Source of the DNA: Deinococcus sp.
GTDB taxonomy: Bacteria; Deinococcota; Deinococci; Deinococcales; Deinococcaceae
Direction: 5' to 3'
Assembly (NCBI GenBank): GCA_028287665.1
Contig: JAQBPF010000047.1
Location: 1-6,596 of the forward strand
DNA: 6,596 nt
Below are positions 1-4,964 of this stretch, piece after piece. The notes beneath the pieces are model-generated. The model saw only the letters and a list, made by a program, of their open reading frames with translations, had not been told where the DNA came from and ran no database searches. Both the position numbers and the translations under genes were made by a program. The first letter of the stretch is position 1, and every line of letters begins with the position of its first letter.

Positions 1-600
1 GCGTTCTGGCAGGCGCATCAGCAGTTTGGCGGCGCGTTTTACATTGGGGTCTTCCAGCGAAAGGGTGCAGGCGCGGCAGGGCTGTTCCTTGCTGGCCTCA
101 TTGCAGACCGGGCAGGGCCGCCAGCCCTGTTGCTCGCGCCATTTCCGCGCCCGTGTAATGGCTTCGGCGGCCCTGAGCGCGGCGGGTTTCAGGTCGCCCT
201 CTATGCCCTGCACCAACGCCTGAGCGCGTTCCAGATCCGGCGCGGGCAGCGGTGCGGGCGTGGGGGCCGCCGCTTTGGTGGTGCTGCGAATCGTGCCCAC
301 GCTGAAGCGAATTTCATTGATGGGGTGGTCGCCCAGCAGCGCGTTGAGCGCCTTCAGAAAGTGGTGACGCTGCATGCTGAGGTGGTGGGCAGTGGCACTG
401 TCGCGCACCTCCACAAACAGCGTTGACCCCTGCTGAGAGCGGGGCCGGGTGAGTTTGGCAATCTCCGGCCCCACGGCCTGCGGCCAAGCCAGAATGGCCC
501 GCGCCCGCTGTACGCCCTTGGCGATCCGGGCCGTGCCCAGCGTCGCGCCCATCAGCTCGGCAATTCCCAGAGTGCCGCCCCAGCGCCGGGTTTTGCTCAT
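1..600 (-). CDS. dciA: DciA-like (DUF721) protein with C-terminal Cys4 motif, partial at the left edge
   Basis: DciA proteins help load the replicative helicase DnaB in bacteria that lack DnaC/DnaI. The frame starts at the ATG at 600-598 and stays open for 200 codons to position 1, so the C-terminus is missing. Residues about 5-105 look like the DUF721 fold: a basic helical start, then WPQAVGPEIAKLT, a strand reading TLFVEVRDSATAHHLSM, and a helix ending LLGDHPINEIRFSVG. An Ala/Pro linker (about 110-122) follows, then helices, then CPVC (C163, C166) and CRAC (C175, C178), a likely zinc-binding knuckle. The start overlaps the recF stop as ATGA, so the two genes are translationally coupled; DUF721 genes next to recF are known in other bacteria. 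The helicase-loading role is inferred from the family. The short, mostly hydrophilic tail suggests that little is missing, but this cannot be seen. Confidence 0.82.
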   Translation of the reverse strand, partial: MSKTRRWGGTLGIAELMGATLGTARIAKGVQRARAILAWPQAVGPEIAKLTRPRSQQGSTLFVEVRDSATAHHLSMQRHHFLKALNALLGDHPINEIRFSVGTIRSTTKAAAPTPAPLPAPDLERAQALVQGIEGDLKPAALRAAEAITRARKWREQQGWRPCPVCNEASKEQPCRACTLSLEDPNVKRAAKLLMRLPER

Positions 601-1691
601 GCGCCCGCCTCTACGGCCTGCAGGTCTGTTAAGTCGGCGTCCTGTTCTTCGGGTATAAAGCGGCCCGCGTGCGCCCGCAGGGTCAGCACAGCCCCCGGCG
701 CCCGCTCGGTTCCGGTCACGATGGCCTGCGGCACACTGGCGGCAAGGTCTAACAGGAAGGCGCGGCGGGTCGGGTCGAGCTCGGCACTGAAATCGTCGAT
801 CAGCAGCACAGGTTTCTCTCCAAATTTTTCCGACAACAGTTCCAGTTCGGCGCGGCGCAGGGCCAGGGCGACGGTGCGGCCCTCGCCCCGGCTGGCGTAC
901 TCGGAGGCCGAAAAGTCGCCCAGAGTCAGCGTCAGGTCGTCGCGGTGCGGCCCGGTCACGGTGGCTCCGCGTGCCAGTTCTTCGCCCCGGCGGGCGCTGA
1001 GGTCGCGGGCGTAGTGTTCGGGCGTGGTGGATTCGGTGAGGGTCAGCTTCAGCGGTTTGCGGCTGCCCAGCGCGGCGTTGGCCTCGCCTGCCAGTTCGTC
1101 CAGCCGGGTCAGGGCGCGGCGGCGAAACAGCATGATTTCGCCGCCCAGTTTCAGTAGCGAGTCGTCCCAGACGTGCATGGCCCATTCTTCACCGCCTTTC
1201 AGGGCCGCATTGCGCTGCGACACCGTGCGCTCATAGCGGGCCAATTGTTCGGCGTAGCGGGCGCTGATGCGCGAGAGCAGCGCGTCCAGATACGCCCGCC
1301 TTCCGGCGGGGGGGCCAAAGACCAGTTCGCTATCTTCGGGCCGAATCCACACGGCACTGCCACGTGGCAGGTCTCCGGTTTTCACGCGTACGCCGTCAAC
1401 TTTTAGCTGCCGCCGCCCGCGCCCCAGCCCCACTTCCTGCACGCTCAGGCTGCCGCCCTGCTGCAAATCGGCCCGCACATACGCCTCTTTTTCGCCCGAC
1501 TGCACCAGTTGCTCCAGGCGGTTCACGTCGGTCAGGCCAGTGAGGGCCAGATACGCCGCTTCCAGCAGATTGGTTTTGCCCGCGCCGTTTTCCCCGTACA
1601 CGCCCGTCACGCCCGCCGGGAAATGCAGCGTATCGGGCGCAAGGTTGCGGTAATTCAGGGTAGACAGGGACTCCAGATGCACGCCCCCCAT
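597..1691 (-). CDS. recF: DNA replication and repair protein RecF
   Basis: RecF is an SMC-like ATPase that works with RecO and RecR to load RecA at gapped DNA. The 364-residue product has the usual family length. Visible motifs are Walker A GENGAGKT (33-40), a WIRPED segment (115-120), GPHRDD (247-252), the ABC-type signature SRGEGR (267-272), Walker B VLLIDD (295-300) and the D-loop SAELD (302-306). The sequence reads very close to the D. radiodurans RecF I remember. The stop overlaps the downstream DciA-like gene by 4 bp (ATGA). The ATG at 1691 has no convincing Shine-Dalgarno sequence. A GTG at codon 4 (1682-1680) is a strong alternative start: it sits 7 nt after a TAGAAT box and gives an N-terminus that lines up with other RecF proteins. 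Unlike the classical dnaA-dnaN-recF arrangement, the gene upstream is not dnaN but a divergently oriented hydrolase. Confidence 0.96.
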   Translation of the reverse strand: MGGVHLESLSTLNYRNLAPDTLHFPAGVTGVYGENGAGKTNLLEAAYLALTGLTDVNRLEQLVQSGEKEAYVRADLQQGGSLSVQEVGLGRGRRQLKVDGVRVKTGDLPRGSAVWIRPEDSELVFGPPAGRRAYLDALLSRISARYAEQLARYERTVSQRNAALKGGEEWAMHVWDDSLLKLGGEIMLFRRRALTRLDELAGEANAALGSRKPLKLTLTESTTPEHYARDLSARRGEELARGATVTGPHRDDLTLTLGDFSASEYASRGEGRTVALALRRAELELLSEKFGEKPVLLIDDFSAELDPTRRAFLLDLAASVPQAIVTGTERAPGAVLTLRAHAGRFIPEEQDADLTDLQAVEAGA

Positions 1692-1695
1692 TCTA
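1690..1695 (-). promoter_or_regulatory. Possible -10 box (TAGAAT) for recF
   Basis: Reading the minus strand, TAGAAT overlaps the annotated recF ATG. Seven bases later comes GTG, codon 4 of the longer reading. If the box is active, transcription would begin about at that GTG and the mRNA would be leaderless. No TTGACA-like -35 element is visible at 16-18 bp. The box matches TANNNT, but this is a short motif. Confidence 0.35.
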
Positions 1696-1722
1696 CGTTC
1701 GGCGGCGGGGAAGAAATGGGGT

Positions 1723-1743
1723 GTGGGTTGTGGGACGTGGGAT
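1723..1743 (+). repeat. Three tandem heptamers GTGGGNN
   Basis: GTGGGTT, GTGGGAC and GTGGGAT follow one another with an exact 7-base period in the recF upstream region. The flanking heptamers (ATGGGGT before, GGATTCC after) do not hold the pattern, so the array has three units. Its function is unknown; short tandem heptamers are a common kind of intergenic repeat. Confidence 0.55.
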
Positions 1744-1747
1744 GGAT

Positions 1748-1784
1748 TCCGGTTGAGAGCTGTGCCTTCGGGTTCTCAACCGGA
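1748..1784. repeat. 11-bp perfect inverted repeat with a UUCG-capped inner stem
   Basis: TCCGGTTGAGA (1748-1758) pairs perfectly with TCTCAACCGGA (1774-1784). Inside, read on the plus strand, GCC at 1764-1766 can pair with GGT at 1771-1773 around a UUCG loop closed by C-G, a very stable tetraloop. No run of T follows on either strand, so it is not a classical intrinsic terminator. It lies between the divergent starts of recF and the hydrolase. It could be a dispersed palindromic repeat or a regulatory structure. Confidence 0.6.
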
Positions 1785-1893
1785 CTGGAAGAAGTGGGGA
1801 AGGGCATGGATTTCGCGTAGTGGAGGCGCAGTCGGTGGGGTGCCGGATGTGCGGGAATGAAGGGGAATCCATATCATGTGAGAAGCTGGGGCT

Positions 1894-1899
1894 TATGCT
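1894..1899 (+). promoter_or_regulatory. Likely leaderless -10 box (TATGCT) for the amidohydrolase gene
   Basis: TATGCT ends 6 bases before the ATG at 1906, so the expected transcription start falls on or next to the start codon. There is no Shine-Dalgarno sequence ahead of this ATG, which fits a leaderless mRNA. No clear -35 hexamer is visible. Confidence 0.55.
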
Positions 1900-1905
1900 T
1901 TCTCA

Positions 1906-2691
1906 ATGTCCGGCTCCCTTTCTGACCTGCTGATCGTTACGCCCCATCCTTCCGGCCAGCTTCCCGCCGACGTGCTGCACGACATGTTGGGGGGCGACGC
2001 TTTCGACACGGCCAAACGGTCTGCTTTCCTGCGCCGGGTGTTTCTGGAGGGCGATCCCTTCACCGATCTGATCTACCTCGTGCCGGGGGCGGGGCATGTG
2101 CAGGCCGCGTGGAGCCGCTTTGCCGTGGACCTGAACCGTGACCGGAACGACACCGCCGACAACGGCGTGATCAAGGTCATGGATTTTGACCGTTCGCCGC
2201 TGTACCCGGCTGGCTTCGCCCTGTCGCCCGCCGCCCGTGAGAGCCGCCTGCGCCGCTTGTGGGACGCCTTTGACGTACAGGTACAGAACGAACTGGCCGG
2301 AAAGCGCCTGATGATCGTGGGCCACAGCATGGCTCCGTATGGCCCCGCCCTCAGTCCCACCCCCGGCGTGCCGCGCCCCGGCATTACGCTGATGCTGGGG
2401 AGTGCCGCTGCGCCTACCTTTCCGCGTGCCCAGTGGGACGCCCTGCAAGCCGTGTGTGCCGAAGCTTTTGCCCCGCTGCTCACCGGAGAATTTACCCGTG
2501 TCGCTATTGGCGATCCCTGGGATACCGATACGCTCAGCCGCAATCACCATGACCGCACGGGCATTCCCGCCTTTGGGATAGAGGTCAATGCGGGCCTGTA
2601 TTTGCAGGATGGGGAAGGGCAGGATGGGGCGATTCGGGCACTGAACGGGGCGTTTGCGAGGTTTGCGGCGGGGGCTTTGGCGTTGGTGTGA
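1906..2691 (+). CDS. N-formylglutamate amidohydrolase-family protein
   Basis: The family hydrolyses N-formyl-L-glutamate to formate and glutamate, the last step of one histidine-degradation route; related members act on other N-acylated amino acids. The 261-residue protein carries the family motifs in order: PHPSGQLP (13-20), a GDPFTDLIY segment (49-57), the hallmark RFAVDLNRDR (71-80), GHSM (139-142) and GIEVN followed by LYL (224-233). H14, H140 and E226 are conserved-looking polar candidates for the metal site, though I cannot assign ligands with certainty. There is no signal peptide or membrane segment, so it is probably cytoplasmic. No hut genes lie nearby: the gene stands alone, divergent from recF and convergent with the prenyl synthase, so the substrate is open. 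The ATG is chosen because the PHPSG motif follows at the normal distance and a TATGCT box lies just upstream. Confidence 0.85.
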   Translation: MSGSLSDLLIVTPHPSGQLPADVLHDMLGGDAFDTAKRSAFLRRVFLEGDPFTDLIYLVPGAGHVQAAWSRFAVDLNRDRNDTADNGVIKVMDFDRSPLYPAGFALSPAARESRLRRLWDAFDVQVQNELAGKRLMIVGHSMAPYGPALSPTPGVPRPGITLMLGSAAAPTFPRAQWDALQAVCAEAFAPLLTGEFTRVAIGDPWDTDTLSRNHHDRTGIPAFGIEVNAGLYLQDGEGQDGAIRALNGAFARFAAGALALV

Positions 2692-2738
2692 GTTTGGTGG
2701 TTGGTCTTGTCCCACGGTGGATTCCCCCACCCCCCGGC

Positions 2739-2764
2739 CCCCTACCCCCAGAGGGGGCATGGGG
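2739..2764. repeat. C-run/G-run hairpin (possible terminator, no T-tract)
   Basis: CCCCC (2745-2749) pairs with GGGGG (2753-2757) around an AGA loop. Beyond a small internal loop, CCCC (2739-2742) pairs with GGGG (2761-2764). It begins 47 bp after the amidohydrolase stop and could stall RNA polymerase, but no T-run follows on either strand. It looks like one end of a G/C-rich intergenic repeat. Confidence 0.5.
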
Positions 2765-2987
2765 AGTGTCGCTCCGCTGAGGAGGATTGATCTTGTCGCA
2801 TCTTGAGTCGACTTGATCGCTCAATTGGAGCGGAATCGCGAGTCGTCTTGCACATGGAATTGGCCCGCCCACTGCGTGGACGACGGCCTCACACGGATGG
2901 GGGCGGGAACGGTGTGGGTTTGCTTTTTGCTCCTCCACCTTGAGGGGGTGAGTGAGCGCAGCGATTGCCCTTTTGCCCTTCCTCATA

Positions 2988-3012
2988 CCCTTAGACCCTA
3001 GCCCCTTAGACC
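2988..3012. repeat. Direct repeat CCCTTAGACC, two copies 15 bp apart
   Basis: CCCTTAGACC occurs at 2988-2997 and 3003-3012, separated by CTAGC, immediately beyond the stop codon of the prenyl synthase gene. It is a short, possibly slippage-derived repeat with no function that can be inferred. Confidence 0.45.
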
Positions 3013-3017
3013 TTCCC

Positions 3018-4037
3018 CTACGCCTCCCGGCTCGCCAACTCCTGCACCGCTCCCACCAACCGTGCGGCGGCTTTCTGATCCGGCGCGTCCTGCAACGCCT
3101 GTTCCAGCAGCGCGATGCCTGCTTTGGCCTGTGCGTCGGCGTAGGCCTGCGCGTAGGCCACGCTGCCGCTGTCCAGGAGCCAGCGGTGAATATCGGCAAT
3201 GGTGGCGGCATCTTTGGCGGGGCGGTCCAAGTGCATCTGCTCCAAAAAGATGTCCTTTTGCTCTGCCGAGGCGGTCTGGAGCCAGTGCAACACGATCAGG
3301 GTCCGTTTGCCTTCCAGAAGATCGCCGCCGATTTCTTTTCCGTATTTGGCCGGATCGCCCAGTAGATTCAGCACGTCATCCCGAATCTGGAAGGCCGCGC
3401 CGAGGGCCAGCCCAGCCGCCGTAAAACGTTCGTCAGGGGCCAGGCCTGCCGCCAGTGCGCCCAGTCTCAGGGGCACAATCACCGTGTAATGGGCGGTTTT
3501 CAGGCTCACCATCTGCAGGTAATCGGCTTCCTTCAGGGTCCATTCGCGGTGCTCCACCCACGCCAGATCGAGGTGCTGGCCCTCGGCGGTGCGGTGGATC
3601 ATCGCCAGAAATTCTTCCATGCCGCCCGGCACTCCTGCCCGGTGGACGGCGGCCCACATGTAGGCGTGCAGCGCGTCTCCGGCATTGATCGCCAGCGCCA
3701 CCCCGTGCAGGCGGTGCAGTGCGGGTTGGCCCCGGCGTTCCTCAGAGTCGTCTTCTATGTCGTCGTGAATCAGGACCCAGTTCTGAAACAGTTCCAGCGC
3801 CGTTGCCAGCCACAGGGCGCGTTCCCAGGCCTGTGTGCCGACCACTACGCCGTGCGCCGCGGCACTCGCCAGCAGCAGTTCGCTGCGAATGCCTTTGCCG
3901 CCGCGTATGGGGTAATCGCGCAGCATGGCAAAGTAGCGGGCCAGCTCTTGCTGAACCGAGTCTGGGTGAGGAGTATCTGCGTCAGAGAGGGGAAGGGGCA
4001 GCAGCGAGAGGGCGCGTTCTAGCAGTTCGGGGCGCAT
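3018..4037 (-). CDS. Polyprenyl (probable geranylgeranyl) diphosphate synthase
   Basis: Trans-prenyltransferases of this family condense isopentenyl diphosphate onto allylic diphosphates. Here the product probably feeds carotenoids and quinones. The 339-residue protein has GGKGIR (46-51), the first Asp-rich motif DDIED (92-96) followed by RRG (101-103), GQHLDLAW (153-160), a conserved K180, and the second Asp-rich motif FQIRDDVLNL (216-225) with GGD (237-239). The first motif lacks the two-residue insertion of bacterial farnesyl synthases, and W87 lies five residues before it, where a bulky residue limits chain length; both point to a C20-like product. DDIED-S-RRG and FQIRDDxxNL resemble eukaryotic type III geranylgeranyl synthases. 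The third Asp of the second motif is Asn (N224), as in that type. It could be the CrtE of this organism, but no carotenoid genes are visible. The ATG at 4037 lies 8 nt after a TACACT box, with no Shine-Dalgarno sequence. Confidence 0.9.
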   Translation of the reverse strand: MRPELLERALSLLPLPLSDADTPHPDSVQQELARYFAMLRDYPIRGGKGIRSELLLASAAAHGVVVGTQAWERALWLATALELFQNWVLIHDDIEDDSEERRGQPALHRLHGVALAINAGDALHAYMWAAVHRAGVPGGMEEFLAMIHRTAEGQHLDLAWVEHREWTLKEADYLQMVSLKTAHYTVIVPLRLGALAAGLAPDERFTAAGLALGAAFQIRDDVLNLLGDPAKYGKEIGGDLLEGKRTLIVLHWLQTASAEQKDIFLEQMHLDRPAKDAATIADIHRWLLDSGSVAYAQAYADAQAKAGIALLEQALQDAPDQKAAARLVGAVQELASREA

Positions 4038-4045
4038 GGAAGGTC

Positions 4046-4051
4046 AGTGTA
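4046..4051 (-). promoter_or_regulatory. Likely leaderless -10 box (TACACT) for the prenyl synthase
   Basis: On the minus strand TACACT ends 8 bases before the ATG at 4037, so the expected start of transcription is within a base or so of the start codon. A TTGCCC lies upstream at 4067-4062, but only 10 bp from the box, too close for a normal -35. The intervening bases contain no ribosome binding site. Confidence 0.5.
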
Positions 4052-4118
4052 GAGCGTGGCAGGGCAACCGACCCGCCGTCTCCACCTTTCGTCCCGCGCA
4101 TTCCTCACCCAGCTTCTC

Positions 4119-4124
4119 TAGACT
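4119..4124 (+). promoter_or_regulatory. Likely leaderless -10 box (TAGACT) for the VTT-domain gene
   Basis: TAGACT ends 8 bases before the ATG at 4133. The intervening GCGGCCAG is not a good Shine-Dalgarno sequence. The box faces away from the TACACT box of the prenyl synthase, so the 95-bp intergenic region holds two divergent promoters. The same TAGACTGC octamer recurs upstream of purM. Confidence 0.5.
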
Positions 4125-4132
4125 GCGGCCAG

Positions 4133-4867
4133 ATGTCGTCTGCCACCTCTGCCCGTTCGCCTGCCTACCTGCGGTTTGTGCTGTTGGGCGGCGTGTTGGC
4201 TTTGCTGGGCAGCCTGTTTCTCATTCCCGAAGTCCGCAGCTTTTTTGCGGCGGGGTACGCGGCGTTGCGTTCATCCGATCCAGCCGTCACGCACGCCTGG
4301 GTAGACGGGCTGGGGTGGGCTGGACCGCTGGCCCTGATCGCTGCCTTTGTGGTGCAGGCGGTATTGCCGGTGCTGCCCGCGCTGGTCATGACCGCCGTCA
4401 CCGCCCGCGCCTACGGCCCCGTGGAAGGCTTTTTTATCGTTTATATCGGCACTTTGTTGGGTGCGGTGGCGGGCTACTGGTTGGGGCGCGGTGTGGGCGA
4501 GCGCCTGATTCGCACGCTGGCCGGGCAGCGTGCCAGCACCCGTGCCCAGGATTTTGCCCAGAAATACGGCGTGCAGGGCGTGCTGATGGTGCGCCTGATG
4601 CCTATTCTGAGTGCCGACGTGATGAATCTGGTGGCAGGCGCAGTCCGGATGCCGTTTCGGCCCTTCCTGCTGGCCACGGCTGCGGGCGCGTTTCCGGTCA
4701 CGTTGCTGGTGATCTGGCTGTCGGGTTCCACGTCGCGCATGCTGTGGGGCCTGGGCGTGCTGTCTGTGCTGGTGGCAGGGGTGGCGGGCTGGCGCACCTG
4801 GATGGGCAGACGCCGGGCGGCGCGGTCAACCTCAAGGTCTCTTCCTGACCAGACCCCCGACGTCTAA
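4133..4867 (+). CDS. VTT-domain (TVP38/TMEM64, DedA-like) integral membrane protein
   Basis: The 244-residue protein is strongly hydrophobic, with membrane segments at about 13-32, 64-90, 98-117, 176-197 and 203-223. A re-entrant-like segment lies at about 148-170. The family signature is visible: a Gly-rich stretch with YIGTLLGAVAGYWLGRG (104-120), then RLMPILSADVMNLVAGA (154-170), the Arg-x-x-Pro and Asn-x-x-x-Gly pattern of TVP38 proteins. The tail after 225 is Arg-rich, then polar, and probably cytoplasmic. Relatives are linked to lipid scrambling or flipping and membrane homeostasis; the substrate here is unknown. The frame is open back to an ATG at 3719, but that reading runs antisense through the prenyl synthase gene with no domain content. 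The ATG at 4133 follows a TAGACT box and gives a normal family length. It is followed by purM 97 bp later on the same strand, but purM seems to have its own promoter. Confidence 0.85.
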   Translation: MSSATSARSPAYLRFVLLGGVLALLGSLFLIPEVRSFFAAGYAALRSSDPAVTHAWVDGLGWAGPLALIAAFVVQAVLPVLPALVMTAVTARAYGPVEGFFIVYIGTLLGAVAGYWLGRGVGERLIRTLAGQRASTRAQDFAQKYGVQGVLMVRLMPILSADVMNLVAGAVRMPFRPFLLATAAGAFPVTLLVIWLSGSTSRMLWGLGVLSVLVAGVAGWRTWMGRRRAARSTSRSLPDQTPDV

Positions 4868-4892
4868 ACTGCCCGGTCATTCCTCTGTCAGG

Positions 4893-4898
4893 TAGACT
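4893..4898 (+). promoter_or_regulatory. Possible purM -10 box (TAGACT)
   Basis: TAGACTGC at 4893-4900 repeats the octamer used ahead of the VTT-domain gene. Transcription starting about 7 bases later would give a leader of roughly 60 nt before the purM ATG, which unlike the neighbours has a good ribosome binding site. No clear -35 is seen. A second TANNNT, TAAACT (4865-4870), overlaps the preceding stop codon. Confidence 0.4.
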
Positions 4899-4955
4899 GC
4901 CTCACGGTTGCGGCGCACAGCCCAAGCTTGGAGGCAAGCGGGCGGCGGCGCGGGC

Positions 4956-4962
4956 GGGAGGA
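4956..4962 (+). promoter_or_regulatory. Ribosome binding site that fixes the purM start
   Basis: GGGAGGA ends 2 bases before the ATG at 4965 (spacing is short: 3 nt from GGAGG). It is the only strong Shine-Dalgarno sequence I see in this window, and it favours this start over the in-frame ATG at 4908, whose extra 19 residues (MRRTAQAWRQAGGG and onward) are unlike PurM. Confidence 0.65.
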
Positions 4963-4964
4963 TC

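Larger units (their letters stand above)
2692..3017. other. Gene-free convergent intergenic region, probably a non-coding repeat element
   Basis: This 326-bp stretch separates two genes that end toward each other. Its composition changes sharply: C- and G-runs at 2724-2764, then a less biased centre with repeated CTTG words, then runs of CCCTT at the right. It holds several inverted repeats: the C/G hairpin at 2739-2764; CGCTC/GAGCG around a CAATTG palindrome (2818-2832); the palindrome AGTCGACT (2806-2813); CCCGCCC/GGGCGGG (2864-2870 and 2901-2907); and CACAC/GTGTG (2890-2894 and 2912-2916). TCGCTCCGCT (2769-2778) recurs inverted with one mismatch at 2955-2964. Open frames crossing it translate to low-complexity Pro/Gly/Arg peptides and are not credible genes. 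No clear intrinsic terminator with a T-tract is visible for either flanking gene. Confidence 0.55.

Noticed and set aside
1742..1872. Inverted pair ATGGATTCC (1742-1750) and GGAATCCAT (1864-1872) as element ends
   Set aside because: Nine matching bases over a 200-bp region are not rare enough, the match does not extend, and no repeat structure or target duplication is visible.
1903..2760. Minus-strand frame of 285 codons opposite the amidohydrolase
   Set aside because: It is wholly antisense to a gene with clear family motifs, its start lies in the G/C hairpin, and its translation is Arg/Gly/His-rich with no recognisable domain.
2739..2764. C/G hairpin as a true intrinsic terminator
   Set aside because: No T-tract follows on either strand, so it is listed as a hairpin repeat only.
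2813..3001. Plus-strand 62-codon frame in the convergent region
   Set aside because: No ribosome binding site or promoter was seen, and its composition follows the repeat-rich DNA; it could be real but nothing supports it.
2585..3211. Minus-strand frame of 208 codons across the convergent region
   Set aside because: It overlaps the 3' ends of both flanking genes and reads as Pro/Arg/Gly low complexity through the C/G runs, typical of a translated non-coding repeat.
3719..4132. Upstream extension of the VTT-domain frame
   Set aside because: The extra 138 codons run antisense through the prenyl synthase gene and encode a low-complexity Arg/Pro-rich peptide; the ATG at 4133 follows a promoter box and gives a normal family length.
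4908..4964. Upstream ATG for purM
   Set aside because: The 19 extra residues are unlike PurM, while the ATG at 4965 has the strong GGGAGG site just ahead.
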